DNA of 64,000 nt from Camelus bactrianus. Taxonomy: Eukaryota; Chordata; Mammalia; Artiodactyla; Camelidae. This document shows positions 22,976-35,564 of this stretch, in pieces (within the stretch, counting starts at the first letter, position 1; each line of letters opens with the position of its first letter). The translations under genes and the position numbers were made by a program. Location: positions 8,308,001-8,372,000 of the forward strand of contig NC_133544.1 in assembly GCF_048773025.1 (NCBI RefSeq), written 5' to 3'. Below the pieces are notes generated by a model. The model saw nothing but the letters and a program-made list of their open reading frames with translations. It was not told the origin of the DNA and ran no database searches.

Positions 22976-23899
22976 AAAGAAAACTGGGCAAAAGCCATGT
23001 CCAGGCACTTCTCGAAAGAGAAAACAGCCATAAAGAAGCTAAACGTCAGGAATCAGAGAAACGGCTACTAAAGCACGAGTTACTGCCCACCAGCCATCTG
23101 ACTGGCAAGAGCTAAAAAAACTCGAAGAAATCACTCAACACTGACAAAGGCTGCAGAGCAACAGGGACTCATACACCAGCCGCAGGAGCACTACTTGGTT
23201 GCTGCCACTTTGGAAAACAGGATGATATCAACTTACAAAGATGAACATACCCAGACCCTGGTGACCTGCTATCCCGCCCGTGGGCACACACCTGGATGCA
23301 CCTATGTTGGCGTCCTGAGGTCTGCAGCCAAGAATGCGGACGGACGGCAATGTCAGTGTCGGCGACATGCTGGAAACAACGTGAATGTCCACCCAGGGTG
23401 GCCTGGATCTGCTGTCATATATTCACACACTGCAATTCTGCACAGTGTGAAAGGGGACAATAACGCGTGAATGAATTGCTAATACATTGCATGAAAAAGC
23501 AGGCCGCCAAGGAGGACATGAAGGATGTTTCCATCTGTATGAAGCTTAGAAATGGGGAAAAACCTAACAATATGTTGTTGAGAGATAGAAATGTGATCAA
23601 ACTACAAAAGAGCAAGAGAACAAGAAACCCCAAAGTCAGGGGAGCGGTTACTACTAAGTGGGGAGGGGAGTGGGTGGGCCGGGGTGGGGGCACTCCGGGA
23701 ACCCCTGAAGTACTGGTGATACTTCTCAAGCCAGGGTGGTAGGTGCATGGGCGCCTTTCTTTATACCTTATATTTTCTAAATAAGCTTCTGTTCTCCATC
23801 CAATAATTAATACATCAATTAATAAATAATTATTACAACTGAATACTTAATAAATGGTGCTGACAATAAAAATAAATTAATAATTTATTAAAACTACTT

Positions 23900-25000
23900 T
23901 TAAAAAAGAACTACAGGGTTCTAAAAACTAGGGAGATGGCGTGCAATGCTAAATGCCAGGAGGAGCCCTGTGCTGGGTAACCAGGAAGAGGGCCACCCTT
24001 TCTGCAAGGACGGAGCATCCCTAGAGTGCCAAGGTGATGGACAACTCGGTTTTGAACATGGTTCTCAGCAAACTGGTCCTCGGCTGGGCTGCTTCCAATA
24101 AACACGCTTGAGAGTTTTTAATAGTTTGCCTATTGGGATGGATGTCTTGGAAAATTAGCCCTATGGGTACAGAGTGCTGGGTGTGGCCTGGGTTAGTGGT
24201 TGCAGGACAGGTGGGCAGAGCCTTGGACAGAAGTCAGGGCTTAGCGTGGCTCCTGGAGTCGCAGCGGCTCAAGGCTACCGGGCACCCAGGTCACTGCCCA
24301 GCGCCCATGCCCCGGGTCTGAGCCTTTTTCAGCATCAGTGTCTCAAGTTCCCGTTGGAAAAAACCTCCTAATGGATGCTGTCAATCAGGGCATCAAGGAG
24401 ATGGGCTTGGATCCAGGTCAGCCCTGAGTCTTAGGTGAGGTGACAGAGGGCAGGGTAACTCTAGACGCTGATCATCACGGCCACGGCACTGGATGAGAGC
24501 CTCTTAGCTGCCGCCACCTGGGTGCCTGGAGCCAGCCTGACTTCTGCCCTTCTTCTGCTTTGTTCGCCACTTCCTTCCACCCCCTGAACCCCACATCCCT
24601 GCAGTGTGCTTTTGCTTAAGGCAGTCAGAGCCTGCTTCGTTGCCACACCTGCTGCTTACAATCACAGGTCCTTTACTCGTACAGAAGGGACATTCATGTT
24701 TATTTTGTTTGCTTCCTCATTTGACCTTTGAATTCCCCCAGAAGAACCCTACTGCTCACCGAGCCTCCTCTTCAATCCTTCTTGTCATTCTGGAACTTCC
24801 CACCAGTCCGGACGGCTTATTCCACCTGCTGACAGATCAGTCAGGAAAGTTCTTCTTTCCTTTAGAACAAAATATTCTTGTAGCTTGCATCCCCTGGAAC
24901 TACTCCCACAGCCAGGGACCAGCAGAAGTAAGTCCTTGTCATATTCTGCAAGGCAACACTTCAGTTCTTGAAAAATTGATATTCAGTGGGAAGAAATGAT
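23900..25000. other. Unassigned intronic sequence
   Basis: No repeat or exon recognised with confidence. A 131-codon plus frame (24604-24999) shows no domain or splice support. Confidence 0.4.
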
Positions 25001-25002
25001 GA

Positions 25003-25200
25003 CTCTGGCCTCAAACACATCTGACATCCAATGTCGGTGGTGTGGTTACACTCGCTGTGTGACTTGGGCAAGCCACCTCACCTCTCTCAGACTCAGTTTC
25101 CTTATCTGTAAAGTGGGGGCGATGCTTAGCTTGTAGGATTAAATATAATGGTTGTGGATTGCCTAGCTCAAGGGCTGGCCACTACTATGATTACATGATA
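25003..25200 (+). repeat. MIR SINE
   Basis: Well-kept MIR: CTGTGTGACTTGGGCAAGCC, CAGTTTCCTTATCTGTAAAG. Confidence 0.85.
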
Positions 25201-25204
25201 ACAA

Positions 25205-27205
25205 GGCTGATGATGATTGAGGCTCATTCTCATAGCCCCATGAGCCTCCTTTTCCCCCGCTAGGCACCCCCTGTTCCCTACATGTCCATATAGCACCCCC
25301 CCCCGAATCATAATCCTTCTCCTGGAAAGGCCCATCCTAAAATCACAGCATTTACATGAAAAACATTATTCCAGGAAAGCTTTTCCCAGCCCAGATGGGG
25401 CCGGACTGTCTCCTCCCTCATGCTGAGGCAGCACACCCATTAATGCCACCCAGAACCACACTGGCTTTGGGGCCACCTCACTGTGCTGTGGATTCATGAT
25501 GCTGCGGAGCCACATTGACTCCTTCTTGTTAGAGGGAAGTGAGTGTTGTGAACCCAAAGACAGGACCGAGTATTTGGACTGCGTTCCATGTCAGCGGGCT
25601 GATGTCTGCCCACAGTGCCACCTCCTGAGGTCACCCCAGCTCTGAGATGGTCCCTTCCTCCTACACGGTCATTCTCCAACGTCAGATCATCCACAAACGA
25701 TGTGCACACCCTCCGTGCTGTTGTCTGCGTGCCTCACTTCCCAATTTGTGACCAGGTTTCCAGGTTAATGCAAACTCCTTACCAAGCACTAGGAGTTGTT
25801 CGCCTTCTATTGTTTGCCTTCTCCCCCTGCCCACGTTTCTCCATCTTTTCTACAAAGTACCACAAAGTTCAGCTAAGATTTCTAGGTCTATAGCCAGGGA
25901 CCTTGCCAGGGCATGCAGCCCTAGGGACCTAGGCAGGGTGCCCTCTGCCCCCTCGGCTCACCCGCAGAGTCTCCCTCTCTACACCAAGTTCTCAGAACTG
26001 TTTACTAAGAGTCACCGATTTCCTTCAACAGCCCCTCAGGGATAACAAGAGGGAATGAAAGAAACCGCAGGAGCACGACCCCCTGGAACACCGCACAGCA
26101 GTCAGAAATGACGATGAAATGACCAGGTGGCCTGAAGGAAGATGCCCAGGCTATTAAAGGGAAAAAACACAGAATATTACAATTCAGCTTTACCTAGGAT
26201 TGCAAATAATAGTTTTAAAACCTCACTAGAACAGGGCAAAAAAAATGCCTGGAGGAGAATATTCAGAAATTTTCTGTAATGCAGTTGATTACATTCTTCT
26301 ACTTTTATCTTCAGAAACACACATGGACATAAATAAAACCATGAAGACTCCACGTGCTTCTGTTTTCCTACAAGCCTGGGAGCATCTCACCACCCAGGTG
26401 ACAAGAGCAAAGCATTTGATGCCAGCACGCAAGTGGCCACCTCTGTGACAGCAGTTTCTCTCTGCTGGGGACGGCGGAGATTGGGGGGTGGCAGAATTCT
26501 TGCTGGGAAAGGGGCGTGGCTGCATGCGAGAACGACAGATGACAAAGGTTCTGGCAGCCTTTCTGTTACAGCAGAGCTATTTGGGCTGAACGGAGTTGGC
26601 TCCAGGACCCTTTAATTCTAGCAGAAACTTGTTTTTCAAAATAACGCCGGTCTTGGGACTAAATCTGTGCTCCCTGTGCTGAAAGGTTCTACACATTCAA
26701 GACAAGGAGGGGAGGGACTATTTCATCCAAATTCTTTCCATGAGTCGCTCGCTGACTGCCTTCTCTGGAGTGGCTCTGGCTCAACCGTCCTTCCGAATGT
26801 TTCTCCATCTCCAGAACATTTCGATATTGTGGGGTGCGGAAGATTCATTCTGATCCTATTTGTAAATAAGACAAGCCCCTGTCTGGAAATTCAGAGACGC
26901 TGGGTGACAAATCCAGTGGATGTTGCTGGAGCATTAAGGAGACGAGAGCTCAGCGGTCACTTAAAACACAGCGTCCCGAGGGAACCCGAGGCCCAGGTTC
27001 CTAACGAGTATTCCCCAAGCAGCCCCACACAGAGCAACGTGCGCCTGCCAGGGGAAGACGAGGCCTCTGGGCCTCTAGCATCTCGTGGCCCAGGGCGGGG
27101 AGACACAAACACCACTGTGACGATGTGAGTGAGCCCAGGGCACCAGGGGAGCTCGGGGAAGGCGGGCTCGACGTGCCTGGGAGAGCAGGCAGGGGATCTT
27201 CCCTG
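25205..27205. other. Unassigned intronic sequence with a possible L1M scrap
   Basis: The A-rich part at about 26090-26340 could be an L1M 3' fragment. The rest is unassigned. A 153-codon plus frame at 26667-27128 has no recognisable domain. Confidence 0.35.
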
Positions 27206-27209
27206 GAAC

Positions 27210-27320
27210 ATTCCAGGTAGGGGAGGAAGTGGGGGCTAAGCTGAGACCTGAAAGGCTAGCAGGACGAACTCAACCAAAGTTAGGAGAGGACTAGGTGTTC
27301 GGAGACTGACAGGTGCAGAG
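27210..27320 (-). repeat. Ancient interspersed repeat, L2/CR1-like
   Basis: GCTAAGCTGAGACCTGAAAG followed by a purine-rich stretch resembles a common old mammalian repeat. I am unsure of the family name. Unassigned sequence follows to 28110. Confidence 0.35.
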
Positions 27321-28114
27321 AAAAAGTGAACGTGTGGATGGCTGCACGCGGCGAGTCTGGGTGGCGAGGCTTCACGCTGAGTGTGGTGAGAGATGCGGCC
27401 GCGGAGGAAGAAGGGGCCAGAATAGGGCCTCTCGTAAACCACTCAAAAGAGTTTCAGAGTTTATTCAGAAGCTACAACGAGTACATGGAAGTTCACTTCA
27501 TATTTATTTTCTTAACCATACACATACACTATTTATACATGAGGTACTTCATAATAAATTAAAAAACCCATTTAACTCCTGAGATCAGACGCCAGTAAGT
27601 CAAAGCTGGTAACTTGCTCTCCAAGATGAATTGTCTGGACCAGGTGGCCTTGAGTTCTGACAACATTCCATAGGGATCCTCACCTTCCGAGGCCTCGGGA
27701 GATCCCCTGGGAGCCTTTCTCCCAGTGACAGACACGCAGCCGAGGCTGCGCAAGAGTTCTCCGAAGGACAAGCTCCTCCCCAGATGCCCACGCCCAGCCC
27801 AGGTGGCCACAGAATGGCCTAGGTTTCGTTAGATGCTGCTGGAGGGAGATGGCAGCCCAAACATGCCTGTGAATTTACCCCAGGAGTTCCCAAGAGCCAC
27901 TGGAGAGAGAGCATCCATAAAGCGTTTAATCGGCTCAAAGAAAGCTTATTATTATTCTTATTATTACTGTTAACAAGTAGAGTGCTGTCCCTTATTAACT
28001 GCCCAGCTATTGTTAGATCCAGCTTTGCACAAGAGACCTGTCATGATGTGACTGGTAACCACCCCGCCAGCTACCCATGATGACAGCAATCATAGCTGCG
28101 AATCAGTGAGTACA

Positions 28115-28260
28115 AGGTATGGGCCAGCTGTATTGTCAGCCAGCAGCCAGCCACTCGACAAACATCTACTGAGCACCTACTGTATGCCAAGCCCTACTCT
28201 GGAATACTAGGTCGCAGTAGCGGCAGCACAGACAGACAGTAGTGCTGGTCCCCACTGAGG
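28115..28260 (-). repeat. Ancient L2/MIR-type repeat fragment
   Basis: ACTGAGCACCTACTGTATGC with a following GGTC-rich part is the reversed 3' signature shared by old LINE2-like elements. Confidence 0.5.
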
Positions 28261-28309
28261 AATAAGGAATAGAGCCTCCGAATAGTTAGGGTCAGGATGG
28301 AAACTGGCA

Positions 28310-28705
28310 GCCGATGTACCGCCCACCTCCCGCCTCCTTCTCATGCCCCCTCACTCCAGTCCTGCAGCCCCACCCCCAACTCCCGCTGTGTTCTCTAAGC
28401 ACAGCGCACCTGCTCACTGTCTCCTCCTGGATTGGACAACTGCCCCTCATCTTTCCACGCTCAGCTCACCTGGCAGCATCTCTGAGGACCCCTTCTTAAT
28501 GTCAGGAGGCCCACTGCAGGCCGTGTCTGAGCATCTCCAGCCCTATTCTGTAAGCATCCCTCTGTCTGGGTCCTTTCCCCACTAAACTGAACTCTTGGTG
28601 GGGTGCAGGGCTGGGTCTCATTCATCTCCATGTCCCCCAGCCCCACACCTGGCCTGGAGAACCAATGGTGCTCAGTGTATGGAGAAGGCAAGTGAATGAA
28701 TGAAA
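28310..28705 (+). repeat. L2 LINE 3' end
   Basis: L2 pattern: ACTGAACTCTTGGTGGGGTG, CATGTCCCCCAGCCCC, then GTGAATGAATG at the end. Confidence 0.65.
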
Positions 28706-28709
28706 AGAT

Positions 28710-29850
28710 GGACCTCGAGGGAGCCTGGGGAAGTCAAGCTTCCTGGTTAAGGGAGGAAAAGTCAGGGACACAGCTGAATGGGTGATGGGGACAGTCCAGC
28801 CCAGCCGGCCTGGCTAGACCTCAGTCTAAAGAGACAGGTGATGAGGAGAATCTGTGTCAAATGAGCAGGCCATCTTTCCCGACTCTCCAAGTAGGGGCTG
28901 GCTGGGGCTGACGGGGCAGAGACACATGGTGGGGAGAGTGAGTGGTCATCAGCCCTGAGGCCAAGTCAGCAAGGTCACCCCTCCTGCTCCAGGCATCTTC
29001 CTTCTCCTGTCCGCCATCTACAAATGGCAACACCATCTGCACTTAGAGTGAGCACTGCACAGACAGGAACAGGCCTCCTGCCTGCTCCTACCTGGGGAAG
29101 AGCCTGGGGAACCCTCCCCAGGCTCAGCTTGTCCACATGACCAAGGAGAGTGTGGGCCCAGATGACAAGGGAGGGGGACCCTTGACAGACGTGCTTGTTT
29201 TCTGTCCCACTTTGAAGTCTGATGAAAGGGAGGCTACTTTACTGTGTGTGGAGGAAGAAAAGTTTCAGTACTGATAAGAAGAGAAAAAAACAGCTCCCTG
29301 TACTAACACAGTGGTAAATTAATCAGTATTTCTATTGCTCAGATGAGAGTACATGTTTCAGTTATGAGAAAGATTAATTATATTAGCCTAGGCTCCCCCG
29401 AGGAACACATCATTAGGCAGCACTGTGGCAAGACTGCTTAAACTCAGCGGCAGAAACAAGGCACAGGTGTGGTCCTCCAGCAACATCACATCTGCCTGCC
29501 TGCTGCTTCCGCTGGGTCATGCACCCCCACCTGGCTGTGGACCCCACTTGCCAGAAGACCCCACCTCCAGTTCCCAGGAGCAGCAGGATGTCGGGAAAGA
29601 GGCTGGGCCTCTGCTGAGCTGGATTGGAGTTTCAGCTTGGCCCCCAGGGAGCTGTGTCACTTTAAACACATCACCCCCATCTCCAGTCCTCATTAGTAAT
29701 TGACTCACAATGGACACAAACCTTGACTTTCAAGAAACAAATATTTTCCAACAGTTGACGGCAAAGCTTACTGGAAGAAAGCTGGCAACACCTAGCAGAA
29801 CCACAGGTGCACCGCCAAGCTGGCAAGCTTATTTCTTTGGACATTGCTCT
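28710..29850. other. Unassigned intronic sequence
   Basis: Nothing recognised. The mutually overlapping frames near 29425-29717 on both strands look like chance. Confidence 0.4.
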
Positions 29851-29854
29851 GAAA

Positions 29855-32000
29855 ATAACCCCAGCACTACAAAAATACACAGGCAGGTTTATTCACTGAA
29901 GCATCATTTGAAAACGCAAAAATATGACAAGCAGCCTAAATGCCCAGGCACAGGAGAGGGGCTGAATGACTCTGGGACAGCCACACAGGGGAGTACTATC
30001 CAGCTGTAAAGGAGGAGGGCGAAGAGTGATATGAACTAATTTGGAGATCATTCCAGGGTGACTGAGTTAGAAAATCGAAGAGTGAACAGCACTTAGGGAA
30101 TGCTACAATTCATGAAAGAAAGGGGCTATAAAATGTACAACCTGCTCATCTGTACAAAAGCAGGACAGGAAGAGTAAATTAGAAATAAGAGACTGGCTGC
30201 CTATAGGAGGTGAGCAAGAAAAGGGGTGGAGAGAGGGCGGGATGGGATCAGGCTGGCAGGAACGAGGAGGCAGCGACATGGGTCTGAATGTATCTCCTGG
30301 TACAGATCTGACGGAGAAGCACTGTAATGTTTCACATGCCCTTCATATACACATAAAAAAGCAACTAAAAACAACCAAGATGTGAGGGAAATCCCAAACA
30401 GAATGTAAACACTCTGCATTTGGACCAAACTATTACAAATAAATAACAGGAGGTGACAAAGAAGAGAATTAACATAGTGACTTTTAATGGATAGTGTAAG
30501 AACTGAAGATGAAAAGTCAGTACACAAATGCTGTCATCACTTAGAAAGGTGTTTCTCACAGGGATGTGGGTGAGCAATTCTGAAACTACTCTATACTGGA
30601 GTTAAATAAATATATCTGAGCTAATGAGAACTGGGTTTCTCACTGCTGGAAAAAGAAATTACAAATAAGAGAAGGAGAGAAGGTTAAATGAATCTTGTGC
30701 TGTTGAAGTGGAATTAAAGATATCAGTACAGACTTACGTTTTTTAAAACACATACAGGTAGGTGGATACAGAAAGGTAGATGAGTTCACACTGTGTGTAT
30801 CAGTGCATATCCATGTAATTCCCACTGTGTCCCTGAGAGGGTCTAAAAGCAAAGACGCCCCAGTGACAATGAGCACACCCAACCCCCAGATCTTGGTTTC
30901 TATACACCATTCTCCAGTGAAAGGAACCAGGACCACATGAAAGAACGGTTGATTGCAGAGTTGGGGAAGGGAAAATACAAGATGAGCTTTGAGCATCTTG
31001 TGATTTGAAAAAGAAAGGAAGTGCTCAAAAAAAGAAAAAATGATGGAGGCTGGTCAAAAGCACAAGTTTTACACTTGTAAAGCTGAAGGTGCTCTTAATA
31101 TCAGGTCAAGGCTGGAACAACCCGAGCAAGAAAACAGATAATCACAGTATCAGATTATAACTCACAGAATAATACAAATACCCAGGAGTCTGTACTGATA
31201 CAAATAATCACATATATGAATAAATGGGGAGAAGAGACAATTCTTTCTTACAGCAGAATTCCAAGTAATAAATGTAGAAAGAGGGAAATAGGAAGTTACC
31301 ACTAGACAAACATCACAGTAGTAACTGCCGTAGAAAAGATCCGTGAACAGGCGCCAGAGTTGCTGGGTGAAAGGTCAAGGAGAAACAGAATTTACATGAT
31401 CTCTCAGGTAAAGCGCCTCCGACAAGACATCTATTAATTAGAAAGGAAAGACAGGAACTTGACAGTGGAGAAGCCTGGCCGATGCCACCTTAACCAAGTG
31501 ACCAAGGTCAACGTCACCAGTGATGAGACAAGGACACCATGGACCCCGGGTACGAGGCCCCGAGCAGGACACATCGCCTCTGTGGGATTCTTGCCCAAAT
31601 GTACAACCTCGGTCCAACCCTGACGTAACACCAGACAAACCCAAATTGAGGGCTCCAAAAGAACTTTTTTTACTTTTTCAAAGTGCCAGGATCATGAAAG
31701 ACAAGGAGAGACTGAGGAACTGCTACAGACTGGAGGGGACTAAGAAATCAGGGCAACTGAAGTGATCTGGGGTCCCGGCGGGATGCTGGAATGGGATGAG
31801 GACCCTCGTGGAAAACCTGGTGATGCTGAGTAAGGCCTGAGGTTTAATCAGTAGCAGCATAAGATTTTCACTGCCTGGGTCTGCTCACTGCACTCTAGCC
31901 CTGCAAGATGTGAGCGTGAGGGGAAGCTGAGTGAGGGGAACTCCCTGTACTATTTCGGCAAATTTCCTGTAAGTTTAACTTAGTTTTAAAGCAGTAGTGC
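29855..32000 (+). mobile_element. Decayed L1M element (ORF2 end and long 3' UTR)
   Basis: The ORF2 end is visible as ATTCACTGAAGCATCATTTG and GGAGTACTATCCAGCTG. It is followed by long 3' UTR features: GACAAGGACACCATGGACCC, GGGAACTCCCTGTACTATTT and TTTCCTGTAAGTTTAAC. No intact frame. Confidence 0.7.
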
Positions 32001-32004
32001 TTAG

Positions 32005-32920
32005 AGTCATCAATTATTTCACAAACGCTTCTGTCAGCTCACCAGGCCTTTGCCTTCCATAACGGTCTGCTGAAGCGTACATCACTCTGTGGGGCTGGGA
32101 GAGGGCCAGATGCTAAGGGGTCAGTCCTTGGTTACAAGGGGCTTCAGAATGGACTAGAGCTTGCGGAATATTCTGCCCAGTGTCCTCAGACGGGGCTGGA
32201 GTCCCGAGGAGCAGGGGTCTACAGTCAGGCCCTGCAGGGTTGCCAGACTGGATACCCCTCTGCAGACCCTACCCAGCCCGGTTCTCTGGAGCAATCAGGA
32301 CCCAAGGCCACCGCCTCTCAGGGCCCGAGTCTCAGGTCTCTGGCTCCCAGTCACTTCAGACTCTGTATTTCAGGGCTGATACAGGGCCTGGCAGGCATGT
32401 ACCTGTGGTGCACTTCTCAGGACCAGGCCTCTGGCCAAGGGCAGGCTTCCAGTTCCTGTCTGAGGAGCCTGCTTGGCCACCCCGGCTCTGGGCCACTGAC
32501 TTTCACGTCTGTCTCCATCCTCCAGGCACATCCTCTGGAGTGTTCTGCTCCAGAACTGACCTGGTGGCCGAAGCTGTGCTCCTGAGGCTTGAGGGTCAGG
32601 CTGCCGGCCTTCCTGAGTCCCGCCCATGCCCATCTCCCTCTCCCCTCCCTGCTCTTAGCACTACCCATCTTATGGTGCGTTCCCCACTGCTCAATGTCCC
32701 ACAGACCCCAGTGACACCTGCTTACTGGGCCTCAGTCTGTCTGCCAGACTGACTTCCCAGCTCCCCAAAGAGGCAGGTCCTGACCACCCAGGCCAAGCGG
32801 CCTGTCTCCAGGGGTGTCAGGCAAGGCCCCAGATCTATTCTTAGAGAACTGGCAGGACCCTGGTTCCATGGAAGTGAGCCGTCAGACCCCACGGCCCCTG
32901 CCGCAGCCCTCCTCCCTGCC
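32005..32920. other. GC-rich unassigned intronic sequence
   Basis: Contains a 190-codon plus frame (32180-32752) rich in P, S, G and L, which overlaps frames on the other strand and lacks domains. I treat it as chance. Confidence 0.4.
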
Positions 32921-32924
32921 GTGG

Positions 32925-33412
32925 TGGATTCCAGATGACCACAAATTCTCTGACACTCTCTCCACTAGAGAGGCGGGCGTCTGTGTTCCCTCCCCTTGGG
33001 TGACAGCACACCACGGCAGTGACCTGGCGCCGGTTCCGAGGTCTAGCCTTAAGAGACTGATGGCTTCCACTTCCTGGCCCTTGGAATAATCCACTCGGAG
33101 GAAAGCCAGGTGCCCTGTAAGAAGTCCAGCTACCCTAGGGGTGCCTGCTGAGAAGCCCCAGCCTGTCTCCCGGAGAGGAGCGAGGAGGGAGGGGCCTAAC
33201 AGCCCCTCTGTGCCAACTACCAGCCCAGGTGTCAAATGTCCGAGTGGAGGAGCCGTCAAAGGCACGTGACTCCAACACAGGAGAGCCCCCCAGGTGGGAA
33301 CCGCCCAGCGAGCCCAGTCCACCCACAGAGCCTTGAGAGATAACAACTTTTGTTTCAAACCACTAAGTTTTGGGTCAGCTTGTTATGCACCAATAGATAA
33401 CACTGGCTGAAA
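32925..33412 (+). mobile_element. MLT1-like MaLR LTR fossil
   Basis: Family traits: ACCACAAATTCTCTGACAC near the start, CTTCCACTTCCTGGCCCTTG, then the end pattern AAACCACTAAGTTTTGGGTC and CACCAATAGATAAC. No internal region is attached. Old. Confidence 0.6.
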
Positions 33413-33529
33413 GAGGCTTCTGTTTGCGATCCCTAAGGAAAAGGTTTTTCTTCTTCAAGCACAGCAAGTGCTTCTAGCAGAATCTGACAGGTAAACCGGC
33501 AGACTGAGCCTTCTGGGGGAACAACAAAG

Positions 33530-33615
33530 ATGATGAACATCGACTTTCTCATCTGTAAAGTGAGAGTCAGAATCCACTGTGCAATCAGATGAGACCCGTG
33601 TGAGCGGGATATCCA
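33530..33615 (+). repeat. MIR SINE fragment
   Basis: Only the short core TTTCTCATCTGTAAAGTGAG is clear. Confidence 0.45.
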
Positions 33616-33869
33616 TGGACCACGATGGCTGCATCTGTGATCTGTGTCCGATGTGTGTCACTGAGAGTGTGGGGAGGGTGCTCCTTCTGGAATTGTGGAC
33701 CTTCATCCTCACAGGTCCAGGGATCTGGCAGGAACTCTGGGCACTGGGTCTGGTTGCCCCTCACACAGACATTCCCACTTAGCTAAGCCATCGTCTCTCA
33801 CAGCCTGTTAGCCGAAGGGTCCTGGACCCACTGAGAGGAGTCAGTGGAGCCCGGGGGTTACTGAGCACT

Positions 33870-34060
33870 AGATTTCCAGGGGCCAAGCAGTGTTTGGAGC
33901 ACTTTCTATCCACAGACAATTGTAATCTTCGCCACAGCCGAAGAGGGGGAAGAGCTAGCATCACATTTCATAAGTGAGCAACGTCGGGGCAGCGAGGGGA
34001 AGGGGCAACCCAAGGCAGGTGCCACAGCTGGTAGGTGTGAGAGAGCCAGTCTCGACCCAC
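33870..34060 (-). repeat. MIR SINE
   Basis: Reversed MIR with TACTGAGCACTAGATTTCC, then CATTTCATAAGTGAGCAACG and GGTGCCACAGCTGGTAGG. Confidence 0.6.
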
Positions 34061-34144
34061 ACATCTGGTCGCAAGCCTACACTCCCAAGTGCCTGGTTAT
34101 ATTGCTTCCCCTGCAAAGGACCACAAACTTCCCTTCCTTCTTTC

Positions 34145-34235
34145 ACCTCCGAGCCTCAGTTTCCTTGGGTACAAAATGCAACGATAAAACCTCCCTGATG
34201 ACTGTTACACGGATTAAATGAGAACATCCCCCCCG
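34145..34235 (+). repeat. MIR SINE fragment
   Basis: CCTCAGTTTCCTTGGGTAC, then ACGGATTAAATGAGAAC. Confidence 0.7.
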
Positions 34236-34239
34236 CGCC

Positions 34240-35005
34240 CAGCACACATCCCTCCCTCTCTCCTCACTGCCACTCATTATGGTTCAAGGCTGCAAATGAA
34301 GACTATTTACTGAGAAAACATATGTTCCTTTTCTGTCCCAAACCCACAAAGGAAAGGGCAATCCTTTTAAGGAAACCCAGCTTGAAGATCTTGACCAGAC
34401 AAGAAACAGAAGAAGCTGAAATGATGCCCCCTCGGTCCAAGCTGCGAAGTTTAACTGGAATATGAAAGGGATGTGGCCAGAAAGTCTTTTTAAGAAGGGG
34501 GCTCCCCCACACATCTCATGATTATCCAGCACTTGTGCGTCCCCATTTCTAAGTGCCCCTGGGGAGATCCCAGGGTTTCCGAAGGGCGCAGCACCGAAGA
34601 GTGCTTATAATTAAGATTTCTCCGTGCTCAGGTCTTGCTGAGCAAACAGCTCGGCCAGCTAGCTGTGGTTCAACAGCCCATATTTCATGAATACTTTTCT
34701 TTGGAGGGCTGCACCCATCAACATTTCACTTTCTCAGGAGCATTTGCATTTTAATGTGATTTTTTTTTTTTTTGACACAACCAGACAGCTGGGTGGGTTT
34801 TACCATCTACTGAGATATAAAAATCCCATCTCTGCATGTGGGCCTCTCCAAGGGTGTTTGCGTCCTGGCTGGAAATAGCAACTGCTATTGACATGCAGAG
34901 AAAAGTCAGAGTTACAGTTGTGATCCAATATTTGTCCAAAACTAATGGGGGAAAAATTTTTTAATGGATTTTGCTATAAGGTGTCATCCTCCCCAAAATA
35001 TACAC
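34240..35005. other. Repeat-free intronic stretch with an octamer motif
   Basis: No repeat recognised. It contains ATTTGCAT at 34742-34749 (POU/OCT octamer) followed by TTTAATG and a T-run. Possible regulatory DNA, unproven. Confidence 0.35.
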
Positions 35006-35009
35006 GATG

Positions 35010-35440
35010 CAGCTCCTGCCGACCTGTCCAAATTCCTCCTGCTCTCCTGCTCAGCCATTCTTGTACCAACTACACTAGCACCCTCAACCTTGTTTGAAAC
35101 CACCACCCCAGGGCCTTTGCACTTGCTGTTTCCTCTATCAGAATATACTTTGCCCAAACTTTTCTGCTGACTTGCTCTCTCACAGCATTCAGGTTTTGCT
35201 CAGATATCTTGCCATCAGAAGTCTTCCTGGCTACCCTGTCCTCACTCTTCTCTATCCACCTGCTTACTTTATTTTCCCTCAAAGTACTGATCACTACTTG
35301 AAAGTATATTATCTTTCCATTTCTCCTCCTCACTTTGAAGATAAGCCAGGTGACAGCAGGCTTGTACTCCACTGGAGTCCCATTGCCAAGAACAATGTCA
35401 AGCATACCGCAAAGACTCAATAAATTGTTTTGAATGAATG
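35010..35440 (+). repeat. L2 LINE 3' end
   Basis: Clear L2: CAGGGCCTTTGCACTTGCTG, TCTTCCTGGCTACCCTG, and the end AATAAATTGTTTTGAATGAA. Confidence 0.85.
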
Positions 35441-35441
35441 T

Positions 35442-35560
35442 GCAAGTACCTACTTTCCAGAAGAGGAAGTTGTGGGTCACTGAAGGTAAGTGATTTGTCC
35501 ACAAAGGCACTGAGAGGACCCAAAGGCATCAATCTTCACACTGTCATGAGCCCAGATCTA
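35442..35560 (-). repeat. MIR SINE fragment
   Basis: Reversed MIR piece: CCAGAAGAGGAAGTTGTGG, GTAAGTGATTTGTCC. Confidence 0.55.
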
Positions 35561-35564
35561 TCGG

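Larger units (their letters stand above)
21945..23895 (+). mobile_element. Decayed L1M ORF2 and 3' UTR, carrying a camelid SINE
   Basis: Degraded ORF2 reads through the region, with recognisable parts after the SINE: CTGGGCAAAAGCCATGTCCA (the KxWAKAMxR-type stretch), ACTGGCAAGAGCTAAAAAA, GTGAATGTCCACCCAGG. The 3' end lies in AT-rich sequence near 23890. The SINE interrupts it at 22832-22975. Confidence 0.7.

Noticed and set aside
32180-32752. 190-codon plus-strand frame
   Set aside because: GC-rich, no domain or splice signals, and antisense frames of similar quality overlap it.
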